Positions 12,101 through 24,765 of a stretch of DNA of 64,000 nt are shown here, piece after piece. The position numbers and the translations under genes were made by a program. The first letter of the stretch is position 1. Each line of letters begins with the position of its first letter. Below the pieces are notes generated by a model. That model ran no database searches and was not told the DNA's origin. It was given only the letters and a program-made list of their open reading frames with translations. Source of the stretch: Buddleja alternifolia. Its lineage: Eukaryota > Streptophyta > Magnoliopsida > Lamiales > Scrophulariaceae. The stretch lies in assembly GCA_019426215.1 (NCBI GenBank), contig CM033396.1, positions 30,175,154 to 30,239,153 of the forward strand. Direction: 5' to 3'.

Positions 12101-15100
12101 TTAGGATTCCTGGCGGATGAAACAGAAGCGAGTTTAGCGAGAAAAGTGACCAATAATACTTTTTACATGAGATATCTTTTCTTAGGATTCTTGGCAAATG
12201 TGTCTTGTACAGACTTCTCAAGTTGAATTTTATGGTGTATTTATTGGAGAATTTCCTTGTTTTGTGATTTGAGGAATGGAACTAGAAAAAGGTTGTAAAT
12301 GATTATTTTGAGAGTACATTAATCCTTGTATGATAACTTAGGGAATTAGGGTAGTTTTAATGGCTAATCCATTGGGGGTTGGAATGGGCATTTTAATCAA
12401 AGAAGGCAAAACTAGATGCTGAAATTGCAGGAATCTGTGAGAACTATGGTCCTGCAAAGATGGGGTTACTCAGATTCATTCAACACAGTATCCTGTTCTA
12501 TAGCAATGTCATTGAATTAAGCATTAATATACGATCCATAATTTTGTCGATGTGCAATGGTTATTAAAAGATCAAGTGATCTTCAAAGTGAATAACCCAC
12601 TGAAATTTTGTTAAGATAATTTCAGCAGTTTTTCTATCATAAAATAAATCATCTAATTTGTTCTAGAAGTTCTAAGACTTTTCCCCATTTCAGCTCGTCT
12701 TATTTCTTTGCTCGTGTTCTAAATTTTTGGAAAACAATGTGTCTTATCTTTAGACAAATCTTCTTGCTAATTTTGTCTTGCAATTTTTTGTTCTTTTTGT
12801 TTTTTAGACCAGTCGAAGTGGAGCAATCTATTCTTGAAGATCTGAGGAATCGTGTGCAGTTGAGCAACGTGGCATTGCCTTCCATAAGCTTGTATACATT
12901 TATCAACACACATAATGGGTATACTCTTCAAACGAACACATTTTTTAATGTTGCACTTAATACCGGTTTATAATTTTAGTGATTTTCAACTGAATCTATC
13001 ACAGGTTGAATTGTGCATCAATATCTCATGATGGGTCATTGGTAGCTGGTGGATTTTCAGATTCATCGTTGAAGGTTGTTTGCTTTTGCAGTTTATTAGA
13101 TAATTCTTCAGTATTTCTTGTTGTTTTGATAACTCAATAAAATATTGACAGGTTTGGGACATGGCAAAGCTTGGGCAACAAAATGGACATTGTAAGTTGA
13201 TTTCTTTAGTCCCCTCCATTCTTTGTAAACAATTTGCGGATACACATTTGCTCTTTCGTTTCCTAATTGCTGCATTAAATCAGAGGTTGGTAAGATATTG
13301 TTTCTAGAGTGCGTAATCAGTTGACCCATTATGTATTTACTATGTTATACCTGGAGTGGCCCACCCATAAGTGGAAAACATTTCTGCAGAAATAATTATG
13401 GTAACTGTCTCTGGATTACTTTGAGGAAATTTTCTATTGTTAAACTGCAGGAATTAACAGGAGCCAACAAGCTTAGGTAGTTAGGACTGGTTATCTCTTT
13501 TTTGTAACTAAACAACTTCAAATCTCAAATGTATAGTTGGTCCATTATATCCCACCTTTTCAGATTTAAGATGGTTTTGTGGTTTTTGTCATGCATCTGG
13601 TCAAAGAGATGTTGCTGCATTCAATCTTGCCTTCTTGGTTATGAGTAGGTCTTTGGTACGGATTGTTCTTTGGTACTTGATAGGGTGAAAACTATAGTCA
13701 ATTTAATAGCAGCGTGGTATAAGATCGCCAAGTTTGTTTTTGTTTTTATAGGTTTAAAGATAGCTGTATCCATACTATTTTGTTGTGGAAACATCTATAC
13801 ATGCTTAGGAATGGACATGGGTATTGACTCTAGTAATATCAGCTTCTCCGCAGGGTGAAAATGAGATGACTCCCAGTGACCATATCCCTAGCTCAAATGC
13901 TGGGGGAAGATCTTACACATTATTTCGTGGTCATGCTGGACCTGTTCATTCTGCCACTTTTAGTCCGTTTGGGGATTTTCTTCTGTCTTCCTCATCAGAT
14001 TCCACAAGTAAGTTATCATTTTTTAATACCTTGTGTTTTGTTTCTGTCCCCATTTCTTCATCTGATAAGTAAAAGATTGCTGGTAATTGCAGTTCGATTG
14101 TGGAGCACAAAATTAAATGCAAATCTTGTTTGCTACAAGGGTCACAATTACCCTGTATGGGACGTTCAGGTAGGTTATGAGTGTCTTTATTGTTTTTGTG
14201 TATCCTATTTAATCAACAGCAGCAACTGAAAGAAAAACAAGGAAAAATTGTCTTGCCTTTTTCTCACGTGTGATTTTAACAAGGATTAGGGCTATGCGTA
14301 GCTTCTCTGAGAGGAAAAACGATAACAAAGACAGAAATTTGGGGTAGTACAAACTACAAAACAAAGTAAAAGGAAAAAGTGTGAAATCCGCTGTTTTTGC
14401 TATGACTTAGTGTGTTTGAGAAGAAAGGAATGCATATGTTTTTAGAGACTACTACTCAATTAGTAGTTTTTCACAGAAAGTCATACACAGCCTTTCTTTG
14501 GTGCAACACATTAGATTTATTTAGGGGTCTACCTCTAGGAAGACCTTCTGAGAGCTTTGCAATCAGTTCTTGTTTAACTTTCTATAGCTTTTGTGTGGAC
14601 ATTTTGTCTTCTCCCTTGTACTTCATCATTCATTTTTAATATAATCATTTTTACTATCAAAGTAAATTTAAATGTGAAGTTTTGCAGCATAGGTGAATTT
14701 CATCTTGTTGATTAAGATTCATCCTATATTTGTAGAAATTAAATCAATCATGACCTCTAAAAATAGTCCATCCTCCGAAATTAAGTGCTCTTTTTCCTTA
14801 TGGAGATTCCACATAATGTTTCATTTACTAAAATGAAAACCATCCTTCCAAAAGTAGCCTCTCAGTTAAAATGAGGTTGTGTGAGGATGTGATCATCTAC
14901 TACTCTTTTTAGGGGCAAAGTTGTAAAGATACCAAGAACTTTCAGTTAATCACTCCCAGAACTCCGTGCTTATTCAAAAGGGGACATCAGTATGTGGGGG
15001 TGGAGAGGGTATCTATTTACAAAGGCATTATGAAACTTGATAAAATATTTTCTACTTTGTACTCTTAACCTCAGAATATTTACCAAGGCAGGAAAAAAAT

Positions 15101-18100
15101 TGCTTATAACAATAATTTATTCTCTGTATTTTTAACCTCACGATATTCTTTTCATTCATTTGACGTCTGTAAATTGTAGCAGTATAATTTTTTTTTTTTC
15201 CCGAAATTCTTTTGACTTAATATGATTTTCATTACTTATATGATATTAATCTTTAAAAAAGAAACCTATAATTATGCTATGAATTATTTATTGCCTAACC
15301 TGGTAGTTGTATGATTTTTGACTTCAAAAGTGTAGGGCCTGAATTTGATCCAGCTAGTCATTGTCGCATATTGTTTCGAAGTAAAACAAGCAGAAAACAA
15401 TAAATAAATAAATAATGAAAGAAAAAAATAAAAAAGAGAAAAGATTAAGGAAAAACTGAGAAAAGGAGGATTAGAGAAGAGGCAGAGAGAATTCGAGGAG
15501 CCCAGAGAAGTTCTAGACTCATTTGGTCATTTTACATTCTACCATTTGCAATACCCCAAAAAAAGAAAGAGCTAACAGGAGCTGCAAGAGTATCAAGATC
15601 AGACTGTTATTATCACAGGAGAACAAGGAAAATGGTGCTGTAATTGATAATTCGACTGCCGACATGATATAAGATCTATGATGACATATAACAACCAATG
15701 CTTAAAATTATAAAAATACATTCTGTTGTATAAAAATACATTGATCAGGCCACAGTATATTAATAAGTTTGACCTTGTGGAAATTGTTTTGTAATAGCAT
15801 ATGATAATAGCAGGATGCTTTTTTAAGAATTTAAGATTGACATGGGTAAGCGAATATGAATCTTTTTGAAAAACAAATATGTATGAGAAAAAGTGAAGGG
15901 TACTTGTGTGGAACTTTTAACCCAAATGATTAAATGATTACGTGTTGTTTGAGCAACTCTAGCCCTTTAGTTTTTCGGAGTGGGGAACGGCTCCAACCCC
16001 TTTTACCCAATTGTGTGGCCTCAAACAAGGTGACTCATAATCACTTTATGATTATTTTTTTGACTTTGTATGGAAAGGTTAGCCTATATGGAGGAGGAAT
16101 CAATCATTGCAAAGACACTGGCTCCCTTTGACCTTGTAGAAATGGCCCCAAACTGCTCTCACCTCTTTTTTACGGATGGTTTTTTCATTGGCCAAAGCAA
16201 CCCCTTAAAATGTGAGGGCTGTCAGGACAATTTTGAGCTGCTTTTGTGCTAATTTAAGTTTTAAAGTTCATTAAATTTAGAGGGTCAGTTTCTCACCGAA
16301 AATTGAGGGGAGGTTGAGGGGGGTACATGTCATAATCTTAGGTAGTGGCGTTCCTGAGGATTTCATATTTAGGATATGACAAAGATATCGTTGTTGATCG
16401 AAGTGGCGTGAGAGTCTTGACAAGGAACCAACTCTTTAGTGGCATATGTTTTTGAGAAGTATCTAATGCGTGTGACGTTGTAGTGGTACAAACATCTTCT
16501 TTTTGCTGGATAGGTGGTTTGATGACCTGATGATATGTAACATGATAATGGGATATATTAGGGATTGGACAAGCTTTCTGAAAGTCTTGGATGTGATTGG
16601 TCTAAGTGGTTTCTGGGTTTTGTCATGCGCCCAAACTCCAAACCCCGTGACCGTGGAGATCAAAAAACACATTCACGGTGGGCCCATTCCCCTTGTAGGA
16701 ATAAGGAAAAACCAGGTTTTGAATGCCACTTCAAGTGGAAAGCTTTTTTGGCATTCCTCTTAATATAGTTGATAAGAGGGAGACTGCTGATTTGCCATTT
16801 TATGCTGGAGCTGGATTGCAAGACGACAAAAAAAAATAAAAATCTTCCGACTGTTTAAAGATGATCTTATAGTTTGTGGACTCTGGTAATTGTCAGGGAT
16901 GTATTTGAGGTAGGGAGGACTTAGTTCTTGCCTTCCACTCAATGCTAATGGCAGTATATCTGTGAATAGGGGGACCACAGCAGCAGGTGTTGTTTTACGT
17001 GTTGAGAAGGGCAGAGGACACAGTTTCAGTTGAAATGTAGGTGCTCCAGTCTGCACCTTCCTGCCGAAGTTTTGGTATTAAGAGAGTTTGCACTTAGCCT
17101 GGGGGTGGAGACCCCAGAATCTTGAAGTAGAACTTGATTTTGAGTCAGTGGTGAACCTTGTGAAGCGGGCTGATGATGTGTCTTGGGGAATAGTGTTATG
17201 ATAGGCGGTGGATTGGACCTCCTCTTGTTAACTTATTTAAAGCTATTAGGAGACTGGGGAGCTCTTCCTGATGCTATGGCAAGAAAATGCCTTCAGCAGC
17301 TGGAGACTAGATATCGCGCAGGGAGAAAACCAATAGCCCTCCCTTGGTAAAAATAAATAAAAGATAAGAAGAAAAAAGGGTAAAAGAAAAGTTAATACTA
17401 ATTGATCCGCTAAGCCCAGTAAACGAAAGAAAATCGAACGAGGCAAGTAACTTTGGAGGAGCTGCAGAAACTGGTTTTCATGAAGAGTTTGGTGGAACAA
17501 GCAACAATTAAATATCTACGACCGAAAAAAGCCATGGGTTCTAGGTCTAGAACACTGTATAACATACTTTTCCATTCGGTCTGATTTTGACTTCTCTGTC
17601 ACTCAATTCTATAGTCTTCTCTGCTTGTGTGGGCTGATAATTTCTCATGGTTCAGATAACTTCTCGATAAAGCTGCTAATCCCTAAATTAGTGTTATTAC
17701 TCAAGCAGTCAAGCTAAAATATTTGTGCCACTGAACTAGATTTCAAATGTTTTCCCATGTCCAAATCTTACAGATTATCTTTTTTGTGTATTGTGCTGCA
17801 ACTTATAGTGCGGAATGGGGGAATATTTATAAAAACAAGCCAAGTAATAGCCAAATGGCACAATTTCAAAGTCTGAAATTCTTAGACATTCTTATAGCGA
17901 TAAATGCATCATTTCTTAAGCCACAAAATTAGAATACTCGTTTATGCAATGTGTATTTTCAGTCTCTTTTACTTATTACATTGATCATACCTTTGTATAT
18001 GACTCAAGCTTCTCCCATTAATGCAGTTTAGTCCGGTAGGACACTATTTTGCTAGTGCTTCTCATGATCGAACTGCAAGGATCTGGTCTGTGGACAGAGT

Positions 18101-19442
18101 ACAGCCTTTGAGAATACTGGCAGGTCATTTATCTGATGTGGATGTAAGTACCTTATTCTCTGCCTCTCTCTCTCTCTAAAATAGAATGAAGTATTCCAAA
18201 TTTCCAATCTTAACAACCTCTCTCTACCATCTTTTAGTGTGTGCAATGGCATGCGAACTGCAATTATGTCGCCACTGGATCTAGTGACAAAACAGTGCGG
18301 TTATGGGATGTTCAGAGTGGGGAGTGCGTTAGAATTTTTGTTGGTCACAGAAGTATGATCTTATGCTTGGCAATGTCACCTGATGGGCGTTATATGGCTT
18401 CTGGTGATGAAGATGGTACAATAATGATGTGGGATCTTGCAACTGGACGATGTGTTTCCCCTTTGGTTGGTCACGGCTCATGCGTATGGTCACTTTCTTT
18501 CAGGTAAAAAATAATTTACTCCCTCTGTCCCGCAAGGGATGTCTGTGCTTATATTTTCATTTTATACCAAAATATATGTCGATTACTATGAATTAGGTCA
18601 TTTCTACATTTGTCTTCCATTGCCTCTTGTTTAAGTTTAACGGGATTCTAAAACGTTGTTTCACCTTATCTTTAATCATTATACATGGAAAGAATGATTA
18701 GGTGGCCACTAAGAATTTATTAATCACTTAACCAACTTGTAATTTTAACTCATGGAAAGATTTTGATTGTTGGGATTAACTTAACTTTTTTATATGGTTT
18801 TACATTTTTTAATAACTAAAGGATAAATTGAGAGAAAGTGGTTAAATTTTGAATTTTTCTTATTTCCCAAAAAAATGTCAAAATGTACCATCTTTTTGTG
18901 GGAGATAGAGGGACTATATATATTCCCTTATTTCACCATCTACTATTTATAGTCACATGTAAAGTAGAAGCCAAATTACTCTTTAAGTCATTAATTTGAG
19001 AAGTGTCAATGATTATTATTTCAGCTGTGAAGGTTCACTTCTGGCATCCGGTTCTGCTGATTGCACTGTGAAAATATGGGATGTGGCCACAAGCTCAAAG
19101 GTGTCGAAAACTGAAGAAAAGTAAGTTTTTATCAAAGTCTTAACTGGATGAGTGTAATATATTTAGTTTGTAATTATTATGATTCTACATGATTTGGGAT
19201 TTTTTTTTTCACCAGCAAAAATGGAAATGCAAGCAGACTCAGATCATTGTTGACCTTACCTACAAAATCTACTCCCGTCTACTCTCTGCAGGTAAATAGA
19301 GCTGGTTCACCTCTATTTTATCCCTCTACTTTTTACATATTGAATCTTATTAATATTTGGTGCCTTTTTGAAAAATGTCAAAAAACAGTTTTCTCGGAGG
19401 AATCTTTTGTTTGCTGCTGGAGCTCTTTCAAAGCAGGCGTGA
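6136..19442 (+). CDS. TAF5: Transcription initiation factor TFIID subunit 5 (TAF5), 19 exons
   Basis: TAF5 is a scaffold subunit of TFIID, acting in the nucleus to assemble RNA polymerase II preinitiation complexes. Exons that join in frame: 6136-6299, 6603-6681, 8144-8222, 8306-8403, 8489-8545, 10199-10286, 10381-10490, 11306-11404, 11522-11673, 12808-12918, 13005-13074, 13152-13191, 13843-14007, 14093-14169, 18027-18143, 18238-18503, 19025-19120, 19216-19291, 19389-19442. They give 665 residues, the usual plant TAF5 size. A LisH motif lies at about residues 3-35. The TAF5 N-terminal domain 2 follows to about 200, with [10 protein letters not shown] and [10 protein letters not shown] near its end. 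A charged linker (KKLKKDK) spans about 225-330. Six WD40 repeats run from about 346 to 607 (for example [30 protein letters not shown]). The C-terminus has [13 protein letters not shown], which I recognise as conserved in TAF5. Exon 9 donor and exon 13 acceptor were chosen to keep frame. Intron 14 is the longest at 3.86 kb. Confidence 0.95.
9390..9830. mobile_element. TE fragment in TAF5 intron 5
   Basis: The segment opens with ATAGGGGTGTTCATTCTG and continues with repeated GGTT/AACCGAA words in an AT-rich body. This is the look of a widespread class of plant non-autonomous elements. An internal GTTTTCGGTTTGAGG near 9790 resembles the inverted counterpart of the start, but a clean right terminal repeat is not visible, so boundaries are approximate. 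It has no coding potential and is removed with the intron. Confidence 0.4.
14170..18026. other. TAF5 intron 14, 3.86 kb, no recognised gene
   Basis: This long intron separates WD40 exons 14 and 15, which rejoin in frame (GTTCAG then TTTAGTCC). I find no convincing coding frame, RNA gene or complete mobile element inside. The segment 16300-17500 is less AT-rich than its flanks and may be an old insertion, but I cannot assign it to a family. Confidence 0.5.
18519..18914. mobile_element. Stowaway-like MITE in TAF5 intron 16
   Basis: The left end is CTCCCTCTGTCCCGCAAGGG. The right end GGGAGATAGAGGGAC is its imperfect inverted repeat. TA dinucleotides flank both sides (18517-18518 and 18915-18916), as expected for Tc1/mariner-related Stowaway elements. 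The body is about 396 bp, AT-rich and non-coding. It lies entirely between the splice sites of the intron. Confidence 0.75.
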
Positions 19443-20530
19443 TTTGTGATTTTGTATTTGACTTGATCAAATGGCTTTCGGTATTGTTAATTGGCCGTGC
19501 AATACGAATTCACCGATGTTTGAATGTTGTTTAATCGTGTATTTGTTATTTTGTTCTCAATCTTTTAGATATTCAGTTTAGTTGACTTTACTGTAAAATT
19601 TTGCTTTGTAATATTTTTCTTCAAAGACGTTGACTTTAAAATATTTTTGCATTTGGCCTAACTTTAATATGTTATTTAGGAGAGAACGAATTATATGTAA
19701 AGACCTACATTTGTAGGTAAGGTATGTATTTTGCGGCTTATGAGATCCTATGCACTTGGTTACTATTTGAACGGGGTTCTAAATTGTTCACTACTTGTCA
19801 TTACACTATGGAGTTTGTATTTTCACTGCCCTTAGACTTGATCAAGTGGTCGACCCCAAGATATTGCACTCAATGATCTCAATCTAGTTAAGGATATCAC
19901 TACTAAGTGACCACTAGGCTAATGGTTGGAGATCTTGAAATTACATTTTGGTTGCGAAACCTGTAAAATTCAAGCTTTATGCTATCTATTAAGTTAGTAT
20001 ATCTAAAACCAAGAATTGGGAAGATTAAAATCGACTTCTTGGTAAGTGTTGGCTGGTGGAGTTATGACCTGCGAAACTCTTTTACCGCGACTTACACTAG
20101 TATATCTGCAAACGAGATTTCTACCTCCTTCACAAGAAGACTTTCTTCTGCCTCCATCCAAAACAACACTTATTACCAGTTAAATGTTGTCACCTCAACA
20201 TCATCAATTCACAGTAAATATAATGTTGTCACCTCAACATCATCAATTCACAGTAAATATATGTCGCAGCCCCTGCCTCCACCGTGAACTGCAACTAGTC
20301 ATAGAATCTCCTCTATTCCATCACTCAGTTCGTCAATTACTTGACCACTGTCTATAATGCATATTTGTCGCTTTTCTGTTTCAAAGTCCTTATTTTCCCG
20401 AAGTTTTACTTTACTTATGTCGCTCTTTAGTAAAAAGGAAGAAACATAAGTTGTCCTTGTTGGAATGTGGACAAGGGTTTTTATCACGACCCTTGTCTCC
20501 AATAAAATTTATGAATTTGACGAACTCCTC
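19443..20530. other. Intergenic region downstream of TAF5
   Basis: This holds the TAF5 3'UTR and intergenic DNA. A 39-bp unit starting ATGTTGTCACCTCAACATC occurs twice in tandem (from 20185 and from 20224). No further gene is supported. Confidence 0.55.
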
Positions 20531-20537
20531 GCTCATA

Positions 20538-22555
20538 TACATTTTTACACACACTGCACATATTTTCACACACTCCAGATTTTTTACATACACTGCACAT
20601 ATTTTCAAACGCACTACACACTTTTTACACACAATGCATACTTTTTACACATATTGCACACATTTTCACATACACTCCATACTTTTTACACATACAATAC
20701 ACTTTTTACACACACTGCACATATTTTCAAACGCACTACACACTTTTTACACACAATGCATACTTTTTACACATATTGCACACATTTTCACATACACTCC
20801 ATACTTTTTACACATACAATACACTTTTTACACACACTGCAAATATTTTCAAACGCATTCCACATTTTTTTACACACACAATACACTTTTTACACATATA
20901 ACGCATTTTTTACATACACAACACACTTTTTACACACAATGCACACTTTTTACACACAATGCAAATATTTTCACACACATTCCATACTTTTTACACACTA
21001 CACACATTTTCACACACACTCCATACTTTTTACTCACACTACACATATTTTCATACACACTACACACAATGCACACTTTTTATACACACTGCACACATTT
21101 TCACACACATTCCATACTTTTTACACACACAACACACTTTTTACACACACAACACACTTTTTACATACGCAACATACCTTTTACATACAATGCACACTTT
21201 TTATACACACTGCACATATTTCACACACAACACACTTTTTACACACACAACACACATTACACCTTTATAGCACCTAATTTACACACACTGCACATATTTA
21301 CATATTCAGAGCACCTAATTTACACACACTGCATACATTTACACATTTATAGCATCTAATTTACACACACTGCACATATTTACACATTCAGAGCACACTT
21401 TTTGCACACATTTACACATTTAGAGCACACTTTTTGCACACATTTACACATTTAGAGCATACTTTTTGCACACATTTACACACATAGAGCATATATTGTA
21501 CACACACTATTCAAATTTTTCACACACGATGCACACGTTTTACACATATTATGAACTTTTTACGCACATTACACACATTCACACACACAGAGCATACATT
21601 TTACATACACTACATACTTTTTGCACATAGTGCACACTTTTTACAAACCATGAACACATTGTATGTGTAAATGTGTGTAGTGTGTGCAACAATGTGCATT
21701 TTATGTAAATGTGTGTTGTGTGCGTAAAAAGTGTGCAATCTATGTAAATAGTATGCAAAATTTATGTAGCGTGTGTAAATGTGTAAAAGATATGTATTGT
21801 GTGTGTTAATGTGTTTAGTGTGTGTAAAAAGTGTGTAATGTGTGTAAAAAGAGTGGCATGTGCATAAAAAGTGTGCATTGTGTGTTGTGCGTGTAAGCAA
21901 TGTAAAATGTTCGTAGTGTATGTAAAAAGTGTGCAGTGTGTGTAAAACGTGTGGAGTGTGTGTAAGAAGTGTGTTGTGTGTATAAGAAGTGTGCAGTGTG
22001 TGTAAAATATATGTAGTGTCTGTAAATGTGTGTAAAAAATATATAGTGTGTGTGTTAATGGGTTTAGTGTGTGTAATACATGTAAAAAGTGTGCAGTGTG
22101 TGTGTATTAATGTGTGTAGTTTATGTAAAATGTGTGCAGTGTGTTGTGCATGTAAGAAATGTGCAGTATGTAAAATATATAGTGTGTGTAAAAAATATGT
22201 ATAGTGTGTGTAAAAAGTGTTTAATGTGTGTAAGAAGTGTTTAATGTATGTAAAAAGTGAGCATTATGTGTAAATGTCTATTGTGTGCGTAAAAAGTGTG
22301 CATTGTGTGAAAATGTGTATAAAAAATATATTGTACGTGTAAGAAGTGTGCAGTGTGTGTAAATGTATGTAAAAAGTGTGCAATGTGTGTAAAAAGTGTG
22401 CAGCGTGTGTAAAAAATATGTTGTGTGTATAAGAAGTGTGTAGCGTGTGTAAAAAATGTGCAGTGTGTACAAAGTGTGTTGTACGTGTAAGAAATGTGCA
22501 TTGTGTGTGTAAATGTGTGCAGTGTGTGTAAAAAATGTATAAATGTGTGTACTGT
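20538..22555. repeat. Minisatellite array with a polarity switch near 21660
   Basis: About 2 kb of degenerate monomers of roughly 20 bp. Left of about 21660 the + strand repeats forms of TTTTTACACACAATGCACAC. Right of it the + strand repeats the reverse complement, forms of GTGTGTAAAAAGTGTGCA. Within the left arm there is a higher-order unit of 122 bp, seen from GCACATATTTTCAAACGC at 20595 and repeated at 20717 and, diverged, at 20839. Long open frames of about 300 codons rich in His, Thr, Phe and Tyr cross the array in several frames; they come from the repeat and are not genes. Confidence 0.93.
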
Positions 22556-22775
22556 AGTGAAAAAATCAAATAAAATATTGAAGGATTTCAAATGCTCCAA
22601 GATTTTTAGCTAAACAATAAAATTGAAATCCATGAATTTGGAAATCCTTTTATAAATCCATAGCCAAACAAGGAATTTCTAATGGTGTGGGTTTCAAATC
22701 AAAGGGGTTTGAAAGCCATTCATTTCTAGTCCCTTGCCAAATCCAAATCCAAATCCATCAATCCAAACACATCCT
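22556..22775. other. Repeat-derived spacer, possible MITE remnant
   Basis: The AT-rich spacer has GGATTTCAAAT and AATCCAAATCC words in both orientations (for example GAAATCCATGAATTTGGAAATCC and GGTTTGAAAGCC). This suggests a small decayed inverted-repeat element. It appears to have replaced the outer end of the left copia LTR. No gene is seen. Confidence 0.35.
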
Positions 22776-22979
22776 AATTGATTTGGTTTGTTCAAACAAT
22801 ACAATTGCATGTCCTATTTATAGGCACAAGACAATCATTACAAGAATCTCAAAGGTTGATTACATAGTGAGGGAATATAAATGACAATGAATTATATTCA
22901 TGATGAGAGGTGAGAAGTCATGGAGATGAAATGATATGAAGTTGTATGAACATCCACGTAATATGTTATATTTATAACA
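22776..22979 (-). repeat. Copia 3' LTR, outer end truncated
   Basis: It shares GTTCAAACAATACAATTGC, GGTTGATTACATA and AATGACAATGAATTATAT with the right LTR, in the same orientation. The last 55 or so bases expected by comparison with the right LTR are missing. Confidence 0.85.
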
Positions 22980-23200
22980 CTCCCCGTTGGATGTCCATAA
23001 CCTAAGAATATGCCTCATTAAAACCTTACTAGAAAAAACCATGTGGGATAAAAACCTAGTGAAAAAAAGAGAGTACATTATTCTTTTAATACGCAATCAG
23101 ATACTGCCTCATTAAAAACTTTACCAGGAAAACTCAATGGAAAAAATCACGGTTAAGGGAAAAAGAGTGCATCACTTATTATCTCTCCCTCACGACAATA

Positions 23201-23596
23201 TCAGTGAAATCCTTTGAGTCGACGAACTCCAATATTATAGACTAGCTTTTTGGATTTTGTAGTAGGAAGTGATTTGGGGAACAAATCTGTAAGATTATCA
23301 CTGGAACGGACATGTTGAACATTGATATCATCATTTTTCTGAAAATCATGAGTGAAAAAGAACTTTGGTGAAATATGTTTTGTTCTATCTCCTTTGATGT
23401 ACCCATCTTTCAATTGCACGATACATGTGGCATTATCTTCATATAAGATCGTGTGGATCATTTTTCCAGAAGATAAACCACAAGTACCTCGAATGTGTTG
23501 AATCATAGATTTTAGCCAAACACATTCTCGACTTGCCTCATGAATAGCTAAGATTTTTGCATGATTCGATGATGTGGTTGTTATGGTTTGCTTCAT
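23201..23596 (-). pseudogene. Copia RNase H domain fragment
   Basis: This - strand frame of 131 residues has features of the copia RNase H: an initial SSNHAKILAIHEASRECVWL block, ILYEDNATCI with the catalytic Asp, KHISPKFF and NLTDLFPKSLP. These resemble the C-terminal end of a copia polyprotein, and the reading ends properly just before the purine tract and LTR. It is cut off from the RT part by frame breaks around 23600-23880. Confidence 0.85.
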
Positions 23597-23885
23597 TGAT
23601 CGCCACGAAATGGTTGTTCCGCCACATGTAAAATATTACGTTTGCAAGCGGCCATTATGAGGATCAGATAGATTTACAGCATATGCATATCCAATCAAAT
23701 CTGACTTGGGTTCATTTGAATAAAACAAACCTATATCCATCGTACCTCTAAGGTAACAAAGTACATGCTTAACACCATTCCAATGCCTCCGAGTTGGTGA
23801 AGAACTATATATCGCTAAAAATTAATGGTGAATGATATATCAGGTCAAGTATGACAAGTAAGATACATTAGTGCACCTATTGCCC

Positions 23886-24640
23886 TTAGATATGGTACTT
23901 CAGGACCAAGTAGTTCTTCATCTTTTTTTCGAGGTTGAAAAGGATTTTTGTTCCATCTAGTGAGCTTACGACCATTGGGGTGCTCAATGGATGTGATTTA
24001 TCCATATAGAATTGCTTTGACACCTTTGATATATAAGCGTCTTGATAAACAAAAATTATGTTCTTTAAATATTCAATTTGCAAGCCGAGGCAAAATTTTA
24101 TTCTTCCGAGATCTTTCATCTCAAATTCTTTCTTTAAGCAATTTACAGCTTTTGGAAGCTCTCTAGGAGGTCCAATGATATTTAAATCATCGACATGAAC
24201 ATCTATTATAACAAAATCATACCTAGATCTTTTCGTAAAATTACATGGACATGTTGGATCATTTTTATATTCTTCCTTCAACAAATATTCACTGAGACGA
24301 TTATACCACATATGTCCACATTGTTTCAATCCATACAAAGACTTATTTAATTTGATAGAATAATATTCTCGAGAACTTGAATAGTATGTTTCGAGCATAT
24401 TAAATCCTTCAGGGAGTTTCATATATATATATATATATCATTATCAAGTGAACCATATAAATAGGCTGTAATAACATCCATTAGATACAAATCGAGTTTT
24501 TCACGCACTAACAGACTAATTTAAAATAAAAAAGTAGTTGCATCCACCACAGGAGAATATGACTCCTCATAATCTATGTCAGGTCTTTGCGAAAACCCTT
24601 GGGCAACAAGACATGCCTTGTATCTTACAATATTACCTTT
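23886..24640 (-). pseudogene. Copia reverse transcriptase, broken, active site altered
   Basis: The main frame (24422-23886) holds KSLYGLKQ, MWYNRLSEYL and the metal-binding box, here VHVDDLNIIG where active copia elements have YVDD. The upstream RT part continues to about 24560 (LMDVITAYLYGSLDND) in the same frame after an in-frame (AT)n microsatellite expansion at 24421-24438 and a TAA stop near 24520. The Tyr to His change and the stop show the copy is inactive. Confidence 0.85.
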
Positions 24641-24765
24641 CTTATTTCATTTTCGTACAAATACCCATTTATATCCTAATGGCTTTACATCTTCAAGTGT
24701 ACGGACTACAGGTCCAAAAAAATTTCATTTTCCAAGCGAGTTTAACTCTATCTCAATTGCATTTT

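Noticed and set aside
16463..16768. Overlapping frames on both strands in TAF5 intron 14
   Set aside because: No domain, both strands open by chance, and inside a spliced intron.
20451..21359. 302-residue open frame rich in His, Thr, Phe and Tyr
   Set aside because: It is translation of the tandem repeat; equally long similar frames exist in other phases and, on the right arm, on the other strand.
20538..22555. Interstitial telomere or CRISPR-like array
   Set aside because: Monomers are not TTTAGGG-type and there are no unique spacers between conserved repeats; it is a degenerate minisatellite.
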